The position numbers were made by a program, and so were the translations under genes. From Proales similis (taxonomy: Eukaryota; Rotifera; Eurotatoria; Ploima; Proalidae): a DNA stretch of 64,000 bases. A model generated the notes under the pieces. That model was not told the origin of the DNA. It saw nothing but the letters and a program-made list of their open reading frames with translations, and searched no databases. Numbering within the stretch: the stretch's first letter is position 1; each line of letters begins with the position of its first letter. Location of the stretch: positions 558,001 through 622,000 of the forward strand of contig JAGVRJ010000007.1 of the NCBI GenBank assembly GCA_019059635.1, written 5' to 3'. Positions 22,853 to 35,826 of this stretch are shown in pieces.

Positions 22853-23355
22853 ATTCGCTTAAATTTACACACTCGCTTAAATAAGGAAAGCAGCCAGAGT
22901 GGCGGAAGAGAAGAACGTGCGCAGAGAATTGTTTCTGTTTCAAAGTATGCGCCGGAGGCGGAAAAGAAATAAAAACTGGGAAAAATAAAGAGATTGTAGA
23001 ATAGAAAGGTGTCAACGAACGAACGAATGCAGCTGATGAAAGAAGAAAAAAGCAAGCGAAAATGAAGAGCGAGAAGATCAAGTGAAAGCAAAAATTGGAC
23101 AGAAAGAGAATGAAAAGAGAAGAAAATCGGTAAAAAAGGATAAGAGAGAGAGAGCTGCTGTAAAGTAAAATTGGTGCTCGCTTCGCTGGTCTGGTATTGA
23201 GGGCGTCCAGGATAGGGCTAAATCAATCTTGCATGCTCGCCCGCTAATCTAAACGAGCAAAACGGAATTAAATCAAAATCAACAATCAAGCAAACTAATG
23301 CATATAGAAGAACAAGGAAGCCAACAAATACAGAAATTGAGGATTAGAACGACAC

Positions 23356-23386
<31 letters not shown>

Positions 23387-24231
23387 GCGATATTCGTCAC
23401 CAACATCGACGTCCGAACTGAGCCGTTTATTTTTGATTTCGGCCAATTCAAACAAGTATCGCGATGAGTGACAGTGTTTGAGTAAACGCATTTGAAACTC
23501 AATCGCTGGCCAAGCCTTGAATAAGTTCAATAATTGTTGACGATAACGAACATACGATGCAAAGACGACGCATTTAAACGCAGCAGCCAGTAGAAACAAT
23601 CGCAATCGGCATTATGTAACTTGACAGTCAACCGCTTGCCGAGCTAAACCCTGACCAGCCCTCCGAATGTTTGCATTTCAATCGGCTCCAAATGCGGCTA
23701 GTGTCTTCCTGATGTCTCGCTTTTCAGCGCAAGGGCATCTCGTTTGGCTGCGATTCTGCGCGGGCGCGCTTGATTGCAAAATCTCTCCTCTGTGTCTGCT
23801 GGTTAATTAGCATAATCATAATTCGTGGTCTCAACTGCACACTGCTTGTTCTGTTCGTAGAAAATATATTTGCATCGCTCATTTGAAGTAGTTTCCATTG
23901 TCTTTGTTGTTTCATGACGAGAGCTGCATATTTCAAGAGATTTCTTTATTTATTGAGAAGAAGAAGTCAAAGGGAGAAATAGGGAAGAAGAGGAAATCGA
24001 GCTTGATTGACAACAAACGCTTCTTCCTGACTAGCTCTTTTATCTCTTTCTTTTGGACAGCGGTTATTTTTTAATTTAGAGAACGAACTATTCGCTAATC
24101 ATGAGAATATGACGCTGCTGTGGGGGGATTTGGGGAGATTCAACCATTCGGCCATTTGTCCTCTTATTCGACTTCCATTTTTTTCGCGCTTTAGTTTGAA
24201 AATTGTTGAATATGTTTAAAGCGTTGTTAGC
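22853..24231. other. Intergenic region, ZCCHC14-like promoter and INTS13 3' end
   Basis: About 1.4 kb. 22950-23160 is purine-rich on the + strand and contains a (GA)n run at about 23361-23388. The rest is AT-rich with no supported frame. It should contain the ZCCHC14-like promoter and 5' UTR and the INTS13 3' UTR. Confidence 0.5.
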
Positions 24232-26918
24232 TCATCCTGACCTGTTCAGTTTGGACTCGTCCAAATTCAAATAGAGAGGCGCTGGCTGTCCAGGCGGATT
24301 GCTCAGACGGCCGTAAAACTCGAGCCGCTTTTTCTCCTGCTCGCTCTTCACACTCAGCCAGTAGTCGAGCAGCGAGACATTTTCTGTCTGTCTCGTGAAG
24401 GTCTGCACTCGTTTGGAGCCCAATTTCTGTTCGAGCTTGATGTTCTCTCTGAACAAGGCACGGTTCAATTCGTTCGCTCTGACCTGATCATCAAACAAGC
24501 ATGCTTACTTTTCGAGCTCAATTTCGTCACGAGTTTTCTCCGCCAAATGGGCCGAGGGCGCCGCTCGCCGCAGATCAGCCTTACGCTTGTTCAGGAGCTC
24601 ATTTCTGATTGAGATTATTCGCGCCTTTCTCACGTGCAAATATAAACTCTTGTGTCGCTCTGACCAATCCTGGTAGGCGACCAACAGCTTCTCGAGCTCT
24701 TTCCAAATCAACTTGACCGCGTCGTCGCTTTTCAAAAATTCTCGGTCCCTTTTGCTCTCCACAATAAGCTTGGCGTTCCACAAGTGCTCTCGCTTTGAAT
24801 TCTCCATGTTCTGCACAAACTCGATGCATTTCACACATTCATTGAACTGCACGTCTCCGATCACACTCTCTTGAATCTCATTCACCAGCGTCCTAAGCTT
24901 TCAACGTTTCCTCTCCTCATTTTTGCGCCTGCAGCAGAATGAAGCATTCAACGACATACCATTTCCAGGTTGGTCGCAATGCTCTGGCTGTAGGTCATTG
25001 GCCAGTTCCGAGTCAACCTGTTCAGCCTCTCTCTGGCTTCAGAATGCTCGATCTCAAACAGTCAAATTTAACAACGATTGATTAAAAAGTAGAAGCGAAA
25101 CCTTTTTGAGCGTATTTGTCAGTGTCGTTCTGAAGCACAGATAGCAAATCACCGCTTTTCAAATCGCACATTTTTAGCAGTCCTTTGAACTTCTGTGGGC
25201 ACAGCAAATTCAGCCTTTGAGAGTCCAATTAACCCATTCGAGAGCGGTCTGAGTTAGAATACCTTGTCGCGTAGAGCGCTCTTGTCTACTTGTTCGTATT
25301 GTTCAAGGCTTTTGATGTGAGCGAACGGTTCACGATTGCCCAAATTAAGCGAATGAATAAACAGTTCGTTTGAATGATTGCAAAGTAAATGGGACGAGTA
25401 TCGAGTGCTGGACGAATCGTTTGCCGCCTTGGGCACCTCCAACACGACGCTTCTGCCTGAGAACAAGTGACCTGGACGATGCTGAACTGTGACACAAGCC
25501 AAAGCGAATTACCACTGAGAAGGAACGAAGTCAGACAAGACGAGGGACGGCTATTAACGTCTATGGGCGTGATTCGGAATGAGCCAGTTGAAAGGTTGAA
25601 ATCTTTGCGTCGGTCAGTGCGCGCAGAGTCTGGACTGGTTGCTGGAGAGATGCTTACCACTGATGCTCACTTTTGGATTGCTCCATTTCAAACAGACCGT
25701 GTCGATGCCGTCTTTGTTTACCAGGCACCTGTTGAACAGGCCGTGTGTTTTCAATTGGTCATGAAGCGACCTGCCGTGTAGAATTTCAACGTCGTAATTG
25801 GCCGAGCTGCTCGCGTTCAACTCTTCCTAATCATTAGGCCCACGCCGACACAACTCGAATTGCATGCAGATGAAATTTCAGTCCAACTGGCGCTCACCTT
25901 CATCGGAATGTTGGTCACCGAGGTAATGCTCAATTGGAAAAAGCTTTGCAAAAGTTTGATGATCTTGAGCGCCAAATACTGGCCAGACCTTGACTTGACA
26001 ACTCTAACGTTCAGCCGCTCACTGAACTTGATTCTCAACTAAATCATTCAAATCGCTTGGTTGGATAGAAACGGAGCTCACTCTATTCACTGAGTCTTTT
26101 TCATTGTCGAGCGGATCATTGCCGGCCAACAAAGAGACGACCACAAGCTCGACAAAGTTCACTTTGAGCAAATCCAGCGAGCTTGAGCACTTTAATTCAA
26201 TTTTTCTCCAAAGAGTGCACCTTTAGCAGCTCTGGCTTACTTTTTATCGCCTCGCGCTTCTATTTTTCTATTGTGCTCGTCTATGCAGCGGTTCAACAGC
26301 TCCTGAAGCTTTTCCACGCTTCTGTACTGTTCGGACACGAACGTGATTATTCGACCCGTGTTCCAAACTGAGTCGACCGTGTCCGACTGTTGACTCAGCT
26401 GCTGCTGCATTCTACTTCGTTGAGCGATCGAGCTTATAGCCAGCTCAAAAGCCTTGCGCCAATTAACCATCTCCTCGGCGTCGCTCAATTGCCGGCCCTG
26501 GCCGCTCGGACCCTTTATGCAGCCCAACGAGTTCATTAGCTAAAACGGACGTGATTTTATTTCGCACCAATCGGTTCGGTTCGATCATGCTTGGCTGCTG
26601 GCTTACATGCTCAACTGACTGCTCACTGTCTGCCCAGCTGTTCAATGTTTTCTCCTGTTTGGTGATCAGGAATCGAATGAGTTTGTCACGAGGAAACAAA
26701 TCGTAGACTATGCGCGCGTACTCAAGCGCCGCTTCAACATTACACGTCCAGAAGGACTTGGAGACTGGCGGCATTCTTGGCGGGGCTTGTGCGCCGCCAG
26801 AAGACGCTTTGGCTTTGTTGAACGCGTCAAGTTCAATTGCCAGGCCACAGTGCTGCGCCTGGTAGCTTGCATGTTCAAAAATGAACAGCGTCTTGTGATT
26901 CACCGGCGTCTTGAACAT
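24232..26918 (-). CDS. INTS13: Integrator complex subunit 13 (Asunder)
   Basis: Multi-exon gene. The first exons are 26607-26918, 26241-26539, 26082-26205, 25898-26038, 25658-25826, 25513-25602 and one from 25486 onward, all phase-continuous. Further short exons lead to the stop at 24232. INTS13 is part of the Integrator cleavage module and controls dynein at the nuclear envelope. Family blocks: HKTLFIFEHASYQ, PPVSKSFWTCNVEAALEYARIVYDLFP, SVTNIPMK, ANYDVEILHG, RITPIDVNSRPSSCLTSFLLSG (spliced), and the C-terminal LLDYWLSVKSEQEKKRLEFYGRL, which parallels the human cleavage-module-binding tail. The coiled-coil/Lys-Glu region before it (about 24505-24885) is also typical. It heads the five-gene minus-strand run. 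Confidence 0.95.
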
Positions 26919-28436
26919 TTATTTCAAATTGTCTATTTATCGCCGTCACTCAGCTCGCTCTCCTAAAATTCAAACTCGCACGCACTCTTTCAAACCCGAA
27001 TTCATTCATTATTCAAATTGAGTAGAAGTCTCTTTCAAGCGATTGACCGTTTTTCTCCAAAATTTCAGATCCAACTCTACTCTGCCCGAGAGAGAGAGAG
27101 AGAGACGTTGACTTGGGTCAGAGAATTTCATTTTAATTGTCACCCTCGACTTTTGTCCTCTAAGGTGATTTTTTTTTCTCAACTCTCCAACTCACAATTA
27201 TGCCCGCTTGTTGTCGAAAAACGGATCGGTGTTTTCGTTCGCTTCGAATTAAAGAGGTATGGTCGAGTCGAGCCGGTTTGAGTTGAGGCATTTTTTTTTT
27301 TATTGCATAAGAATTCTAAAGGTGGAGAAGGAGAGCCCTTTGAGAGCGCTTATTCATATTCGCTTCGTGCTATTTGCTTAACTACCGCAAGAAACTGGGT
27401 TTTCATTGCTTTGACCCGTTTGAGCGATCATTCGATTTTTATCTTATGCTTGAAAGAAAGTCGCAGTGTTGCGCGCCGTACGAGCACAAATGTTTTGAGT
27501 TTGATGAAGCAAAATTCTTTTCTGAAGCAAGAACGCGCTCTATCGATAGAACGGCATATGCGAATCTAATTCGATGTGGTGGCACCGTTTGCGCCATTCA
27601 TTTGCATCAATCTAGAGCAATTTTAATGATGACAATCGTTTATTAAAATAGCAACTCGAGGCCTAGCAACCGGCAAATTTGCGGCCACAACTCATGTTGC
27701 CATTCTCGTTCTAAACTCAGCCATTAGTTCGAGGCAGAAAAGTGTAACCGTTGCTCGCTCTTGCTTCACAATAGGTTAGAGTGTAAACAGAATAAGATTT
27801 TTAGCGTGGCTGTGAATTGCATGGTGACAGCGCGACTCAATTCGTCCAATTTATGCCTTCATATCTACATCGAATGTCTCACTCGATTTCTTACGCTACT
27901 TTTTCCTACTCTCTCATTCACTCACTCAGCGTATTAGTCAGCCAGTCAGGCCAGCCAGCTCTTTTAATTTTTTTTATTTCTTTTAAATTTGCTCGTTACG
28001 TGGCAGCAGAAATTATGTTTACAATCAGAAATCGATAAATTCTTGAAACGCCATGAGACAGGCTACATGGCATTCGTCATGCGCACCAAATCTCATTTTT
28101 CTTGTTTCTCTCTCTCTCTCTCTCCTCATCCCGCTCTTATGTGATGCCAACTGGTTGACTTTGAAATTTTTCCGTAAATCAGTTCACATAAATTTTGCAT
28201 TTCTAATCGCACCTATTGAATCATAATCGCCATTTTTAAGCCCGACAAGCTTTTCGCTCCCCTCGATTTATTCTCGAGTCAGACCGTCGTTAATTTTCAT
28301 TTCACTCAACTTCTAGTTTTCAGAAGTAGAAAAAAAAAGCGCACCCGAGCACTAGCGGCGTCAGAAGCAGCAGCGGTGACAGCGAGAGCAAAAACAGAAA
28401 CACGCTTACAACGAGTAAATTGAGTCAAAAAGTAAA
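26919..28436. other. Intergenic region, divergent INTS13 / MARVEL-1 promoters
   Basis: About 1.5 kb between divergent starts, unusually large for this window. It has GA/CT tracts (27089-27104, 28104-28123) and a T-run at about 27292. Open frames around 27.0-27.6 kb have no family resemblance and use non-ATG or weak starts. I see no supported gene. Confidence 0.4.
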
Positions 28437-29240
28437 ATGAGCAATCCAAACGGAACCACTGGACCGACGTTCACGGACGTTCAAAACCCGCCGACTGTTC
28501 AGCAGCCGACTTATTCGTCACCGCAACGAATCATGCTGAACAAAAAGTTCTTGTTCTCAATTCCAGGCATTCTCCGCATTATTCTGATCGTAAGTGCAAC
28601 TTTTTTATTCGAAAAACGCATCCAGCTCAATAAGCTTTCAATCAGATATTTCAATTCGCATGCTGGGTCTCGGCCGCCGCCGTCCTCAAACCTGGCGTCG
28701 CGACTGCCATGCCAGGCGAGTTATTTGCTACTCGAGGCGCCACTCTCTTCTTTTCAATCGTCGGCTTTTTCATTTGCATCGTGCTCTTGCTGTTCAGTCT
28801 GTTCAATCTGATTTCACTTGGCGGTCTGAACCGAATCCCCTGGCCGGTGCTCGTAAGTACATTCGCAAAAGCCAATAATCTTCAATCGTTTCCTAATCAG
28901 AATCGTTTATTATCGTTCAAAAGACGCTGGCGCTTGACTTTTTCTGGCTTGTTCCCACTTTCATTTTAGCCATAGTTTGCGCTGTACGCGAGAGTAACGC
29001 TCGTGCACTTTCACCGCCCGAGTCTGACACCGTCAACATAGGCGCATTCGCCTCGGCAGCCGTAAGTCAACATTCTCTACTTCCTCCAAGTTGTTTAATT
29101 AAAACTAACAACTCAAAACCCATTGGTTTGATTAGTTCTTCGGCTTTATGAACACCATTCTGTACGGCGCCGAGGGAGGCTTTCACCTTGCCGTCGTGCT
29201 TCGAAGTGGAGCCAACGCGCCGATGCCCTACCTCCCCTAG
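28437..29240 (+). CDS. MARVEL-type four-transmembrane protein, copy 1
   Basis: Four exons (28437-28589, 28646-28852, 28924-29061, 29136-29240), all introns phase 0, 200 residues. A Pro/Thr/Gln-rich cytosolic N-terminus (about 40 residues) is followed by four hydrophobic segments: around GILRIILI-FQFACWVSAAAV, ATLFFSIVGFFICIVLLLF, FFWLVPTFILAIVCAVRE and FFGFMNTILYGAE. The segment layout, short loops and the Gly-Ala-Phe-Ala motif before the last span suggest a MARVEL (myelin/CMTM/plasmolipin-like) membrane protein of vesicle or junction membranes. I cannot name an orthologue. AATAAA at 29318-29323. It is the first of three tandem copies with the same intron positions. Confidence 0.75.
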
Positions 29241-30667
29241 ATCTGCGGACATCCATAGATCGTGTTCTCTCCTTCTCTGTCTCTTTCCTTCATTTCTCTT
29301 TAATTATCGAATTAAATAATAAACTTTGACTCATTGAATAATTAACAGAAGCAGAAGAAGAATGCTTGAAGAGGCCAGTTGAATGATCAAGTGGTTTCGA
29401 CACACAATTTGTAATTCAGTTTTTGGTTTTTTATTTATTTTTTTCCTTTCTTATTCTTGCTCTTTATCGCTAGCTATTTAGAATCATAAAAAGAATAATA
29501 ATAATAACAATTACAAACAACAGCAGTCAAAACTATAAATTCAGGCATTTTAGACTCTTTAAGTCGCAGTTGTGTGATTGTCCTTCTTTTACCAGCTGGT
29601 CCCGATCTTTTTCAAAAAGTCTTACAATCTTCACGAGTTTATTATTTTCCTCTATTTCCCTTTATTTTTCTGCTCTTGCCACTCTTTATCGACGATAGGT
29701 GTTCTTGGCGTTTGGGTTTTAAATAATTTTCTCTTTCGACTTGACTCTTAAAGAGCTTCTTGGGCAGGCTTCATTCACCTGGCGATCTACGCTCTCTCTC
29801 TTTCTTGGCCTCGTTCGCTCTCTTATTTTTCTATTGTATTTTGATTAACACCACTAGAATCGACTCGAATATCGGATGATTCTTTATTTTTGGTTGCTGC
29901 GGCCACACACTTGATGTGTTTGGGTTTGTTGTGGATTAGGTGAGCCGCTGCGATTACGCACGTTTGAACAAGTTTTTACACAAACAACCAACCAACAAGT
30001 CTCTCTACTCTTCTCCCATTTCCAATTTCATCTGACTCAAAATGCCAAACAAAAAGAGAAATCTGACTCAGTCAATGAATCACAAAGGGGAAACCAACAG
30101 ATTTTAAGGTTGTTGCTCAAAATCATAAGTTTAAATCGATTGGTGCAGGCAAACAACTCGCTTCGATGGTGTTTTATTGATTTTTAGCCCGAGGAAAACA
30201 TCCGAAGGAATAAAAAACTTGAATCCAGTCTTGCAATCGGGGATCGATTTGTGGGATCGATATGCTGCGTGCGCAGTGGGGCAAAGGGAGAGCATAATTT
30301 GCAAGTTGAAATTAAACTCGACACACAGGCGCAGTCGAAAACCTGATTTGCGCATTCTTGCCTGCCTGCCTGCTTGGCAGGTCCAAGCAGCGGGAGACAC
30401 CTGAATCTCTTGGCGCAGCAAACTGTCTCTCTCTCTCTCTCTGCCTTTCGCTTATTCCCTCAACAAATTTGTGATGGGGTCGCGCTGCTTTAAATTCATC
30501 ACCTGTTCAGAATTTGGCCTCTACTCAAACGATTTGGACGCTCTAAATCTAAATGCAAATCGAAACTGTTGTTTGCGAATAGAATTTATCGCCTAATTGC
30601 TCTTGGCCAATCTAGACAACTAGTATCGAGTTGAGTGCACCGATCGAATTTAATCGGGGATCGACAA
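29241..30667. other. Spacer between MARVEL copies 1 and 2
   Basis: About 1.4 kb. Holds the copy-1 polyadenylation signal (29318), an (AAT)n-like run near 29490, CT tracts, and an 8-bp perfect hairpin at 30370-30390 inside a CCTG-repeat. No coding frame is supported. Confidence 0.45.
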
Positions 30668-31439
30668 ATGCAGGCAGAAGCGGCAAATAACACGACACCG
30701 ATTCCGACTGTTAGCCAGCCGGCGTCCAGTGCCAAGTATACTTATCAATCGGAGAAGATCGCCTTTAAACGAGCTTACATACTCTCGTTCACAGGCCTAC
30801 TCAGAGCCGGTCTAATTGTGAGTTGAACAAATTTCCAAATTATGTCTGTTTAACTCGTTCGCTCGATTTTTGAAAATTTTTAAGTTGGCCTTGATGGCCG
30901 GTTGGATTGCCGCGGCCTGCATTCCTAAGATGCTGAATGCGCAGTGGTTTCTGCCGCCTGAGATCGCCGCCACTCGAGACGCGTATCTGTTCTTCTCTAT
31001 TACCGGATTCATAGTCGCCATCGCAATCTACGTGTTCTACATCACCAATTTGATTCACGTCAGGCCGTTTAACAAAATCCCGTTCCCAGTCGTGGTAGGC
31101 CTTCATTCATTTGCTAGCTCGGCCTTGAAAGATTCGAATGGTCTCGTTTGAAGATTCTGATCACCGACGTTCTCTGGCTTATTCCCATGTTCATTCTCTC
31201 CATTGTCTGCGCAGTTCGTGAAGGAAGTCTGAGCGACCCTCGCTTTCTCAACACTGTCTACGTGAATCATGGAGCATTTGCAGCAGCTGCGGTGAGCCCT
31301 TCTCTCTCTCTGCCTCGTTCATTTGATCTCGCTTGCTTATCAAACAGCTGCGTTCTAGTTTTTCGGCTTTGTCGCCTGTATCTTGTACGGCGTCGACGGT
31401 CTAATTTGTCTGCTGAAAATGATCCGAGGAAAGAAATGA
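30668..31439 (+). CDS. MARVEL-type four-transmembrane protein, copy 2
   Basis: Four exons (30668-30817, 30885-31094, 31154-31291, 31359-31439), introns all phase 0, 192 residues. Equivalent blocks to copy 1: RAGLI-LALMAGWIAAACI (span 1), ATRDAYLFFSITGFIVAIAIY (span 2), VLWLIPMFILSIVCAVRE (span 3; the third exon is 138 nt in both copies) and HGAFAAAA-FFGFVACILYGVDG (span 4). The cytosolic C-terminus is short and basic (MIRGKK). AATAAA at 31476-31481. Identity to copy 1 is modest, so the duplication is old. Confidence 0.75.
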
Positions 31440-31621
31440 ATCAGACGCACTGAGTATAATCTGTTAAAACAAATGAATAAAGTGTAGGAGAAGATCTCGT
31501 GTCCAACGAATGAGTTTATCTTATCGCTGTTGGTGTCACCTGATCCGGGACGAAATTCGGTTGGGGCGTCGGTGTTGAATCTATTTTCAAAATTCGATTT
31601 GAACAAGTTTTCTAGCGAACA

Positions 31622-32315
31622 ATGGAGCCCGGTGAGAAAGTGCAGTTTAAGAAAACGTTTCTCTTTTCTCTGAGCTCCTACTTGAGGATAGCGATTGTGG
31701 TTGGGCATTTCTGTTTTCTGTTGTCTTTGAATCGCTCGATCTAATCGTTCACTTAAGCTGGCCCATTCTGCAGGAACGATCGCTGCACGTCTGGTGCCCA
31801 AAAAAGACGCATACATTCTAGTTTTGGACTCGACTCAAGTGGCCACACGAGACGCGTACATGGTATTCGCCATCTGGGCAATAGTCAATCAAATCATCTT
31901 CTACCCGACTTTCCTGTTCAACCTCGACAAGGTCAAGTTGATTCAAAAGATTCCTCATCAAATTATTGTGAGAACTCCTCATCAAAGCAGTTTTTCCGCC
32001 TCCAAGCCTAACTCGCTCTTTCCCTCAGGTCCTATTGTACGAGTGCGCCATAGCACTTGCCATTCTCATCATCTCGATCATCTGTTTGCTGATCGAAATC
32101 AATCTAAGTCCACTTGACTTGAGAGACAACCTGATTAACCGTGGAGCATTTGCGGCCGCCGCGGTGAGCTACTCGATTCGAATAAGCATTCGCGTCCCAA
32201 CTGAGATCTGAACCTTCTCTTGAAGGCATTCGGCTTTATTTCGTTTGTCGGATATGTGGGACTCGGGCTCATTTACCTGAGAAAATGGAGTCAATCGAGA
32301 GGATCCCGAAGCTGA
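31622..32315 (+). CDS. MARVEL-type four-transmembrane protein, copy 3
   Basis: Four exons (31622-31696, 31758-31967, 32029-32163, 32226-32315), introns phase 0, 169 residues. The second exon is 210 nt, exactly as in copy 2, and shares ATRDAYMVFAIW. The last two spans (CAIALAILIISIICLLIE, then RGAFAAAA-AFGFISFVGYVG) fit the same template. The N-terminal exon is only 25 codons, half that of the other copies, so the cytosolic N-tail is nearly absent. The start ATG lies 183 bp after the copy-2 stop. The C-terminal tail is basic and Ser-rich. Confidence 0.72.
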
Positions 32316-32431
32316 CTAAACTGACTTTATTACCCGATTAATTAGAAATCTAGAATAAAACGATTTCTCTTTCGAATCTGGCTCTATTTTAAACGATTTT
32401 TATTTGCTAATTTTAGACGCAATTTACAGAA

Positions 32432-32455
32432 ACCGTTCACTGCATAGTGAACGGT
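32432..32455. repeat. Perfect 10-bp hairpin in a convergent 3' region
   Basis: Inverted repeat 32432-32441 / 32446-32455 with a 4-nt loop, between the MARVEL-3 and ZNF830 stop codons, 26 bp from the latter. It could serve as a 3' processing, stability or bidirectional termination element. Confidence 0.55.
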
Positions 32456-32480
32456 GGTAAGTTAGATAGTTTGGATGCTT

Positions 32481-33374
32481 TTAGAATCGATTTTTAGAAC
32501 GAATTGATAGACTCAACACTTCGTCCAAGTCGACATCTTCATCGTCGTCGTCGTCGTCACTGTTGTCTTGGTTGTCTTGTCTGGGACGCTCTTTCTCATT
32601 GCTGCTCTCCTCTTGCGACTCTGTTTCCATTCGATTTCCATTCGCTTGGCTGCTTTTTCTTATCTTATTCTCGGCGATTAGCCTTTCGCGCAGTTCGTGC
32701 AAGTTTTCAATTTTATTCCAGCGCTGAATGAGCTCGTCGACTTCGTGAATTTCTCTGGTCACACCCCAGAGCTCTCTCTCGCGTTCACTTATGTCGTTTG
32801 ACTTAACCTCTTCGGTTTGAATAATCTTCTTAAATGCCTCGTATTCGGCGTCCAGATTCTCTTGCTTGTCAATTCCTTTCGCTTTCATCTCGTCTTCTTG
32901 ACGATCGAAAAAGCCTTCAGGCAGAGCAGATAGTAGAGTCGGGTTGACGCTGCTCGCAGGATCCTCGCCGCCCGTCTGTGGTTTTTCCTCTTCCTTTACG
33001 TTTACAGCTTGCTGTGCCGGTCTGAGTTGGGTTGGCGCTTCTGCTGCTGCTGGCTGATGATCTAGCTTTGTCTTTTTCGACTGATCAGCGACTGGATCGG
33101 CAGGTCTCTTGAACCCTTCCGAGCTGGTCGCTTTCACCGGCTGTTTTGACTCGGTGACGAGCTTGCTTTTCAATTTGTTCTTGTTGTCCTGGTGTCCTTT
33201 ACTGTTGAGATGAGCATTCCACACAAACTCCGACTTGACTATTTGCTGACATATCACACATATTAGCTGCCCCTTTGAATTGTATTTGGCAATCGGCGAT
33301 TCGATTCGCTTGGTCATGGACGCCTTCTCGCCGAGCCGCTTGAAGTCGGTCGTCTTACTCGCCGCACTTGACAT
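32481..33374 (-). CDS. ZNF830: Zinc finger protein 830 (CCDC16/OMCG1)
   Basis: Intronless, 297 residues from the ATG at 33374; human has 372. ZNF830 is a nuclear factor tied to pre-mRNA splicing (XAB2 complex) and genome stability. The conserved block RIESPIAKYNSKGQLICVICQQIVKSE contains a U1-type C2H2 finger (C-x2-C-x12-H-x5-H, ending HLNSKGHQ). Later come ALPEGFFDRQEDE, then a coiled coil with ELWGVTREIHEVDELIQRW, and an Asp-rich tail before LSLSIRSKNRF, all as in the human protein. The open frame extends upstream to 33530 but has no ATG. The start is 269 bp from the divergent PSMC5 start. Confidence 0.9.
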   Translation of the reverse strand: MSSAASKTTDFKRLGEKASMTKRIESPIAKYNSKGQLICVICQQIVKSEFVWNAHLNSKGHQDNKNKLKSKLVTESKQPVKATSSEGFKRPADPVADQSKKTKLDHQPAAAEAPTQLRPAQQAVNVKEEEKPQTGGEDPASSVNPTLLSALPEGFFDRQEDEMKAKGIDKQENLDAEYEAFKKIIQTEEVKSNDISERERELWGVTREIHEVDELIQRWNKIENLHELRERLIAENKIRKSSQANGNRMETESQEESSNEKERPRQDNQDNSDDDDDDEDVDLDEVLSLSIRSKNRF

Positions 33375-33643
33375 TGCCTGCGGGTTCTTCGCCTGTCGAA
33401 CAGAATCTTGCAATTCTTCTTTTATTATTTCTTTTTCTGGACTCGGACTTGGTTCTTTATCGCACAGAGCAAAACCAACATTTCTTTCTGCTTCTATGAA
33501 GATGTTAACAATGTAATGTACAGACGGCAATTGGTACGCAGGCGAAGCCGTGCTGTTGAATGGCCGAAATCAAATTCAAATGTGTCATTGCATGCAGAGT
33601 CGCGAGCGACAATACAACTTTAGCTCATTAGTTTAGACGAATC

Positions 33644-35422
<1,779 letters not shown>

Positions 35423-35826
35423 TTAGAGCAATCTAGCAGCGAGAAAAACGAGCCCGGGGGTCAGACTGACCAAAGTGCTTTTAGCACTCAACGCCGAATT
35501 GAATCGGTGCTCGTCGTCAAAATCGCCAACCTTTTCCACATTCTTCTCTAAAATCAATCACATTGCTCTTTAGAACAAGGCGGCCAATTTGAATGGTTGC
35601 AATTACCTATCGCGTCTCCAGCATTGTTTATGCCTTCCATGATCTTGTCGCCGGTCTTTGAGGCGGCGTCCTTAATGTTCTTGCCGGCGTCTTCCAAATC
35701 TTCGCCTTCAAGCAATTAGAGTCATTTCGACGTTCGAGATTTCATCCCATCGCTGGACGCACCTTGGGCACTTGCGGTGTTGAATGCGAGCAGCATCACG
35801 AGCATGAACAGCACAATAAGCTTCAT
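35423..35826 (-). CDS. Small secreted or GPI-anchored peptide, 95 aa
   Basis: Three exons (35763-35826, 35607-35705, 35423-35547), phase 1 introns, 95 residues. A clear signal peptide (MKLIVLFMLVMLLAFNTASA, cleavage after AxA) is exactly the first exon. The second exon encodes an amphipathic, Asp/Lys-rich segment (EDAGKNIKDAASKTGDKIME), and the third ends with a hydrophobic tail (SLTPGLVFLAARLL). A hydrophobic C-terminus after small residues suggests a GPI signal. A membrane-active or antimicrobial-type peptide is another possibility. There are no cysteines in the mature part. I recognise no family. The exon model is supported by phase and by consensus splice sites. Confidence 0.65.

Noticed and set aside
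27018-27646. Several overlapping open frames upstream of MARVEL copy 1
   Set aside because: Non-ATG or weak starts, no domain or family resemblance, low-complexity composition; treated as promoter DNA.
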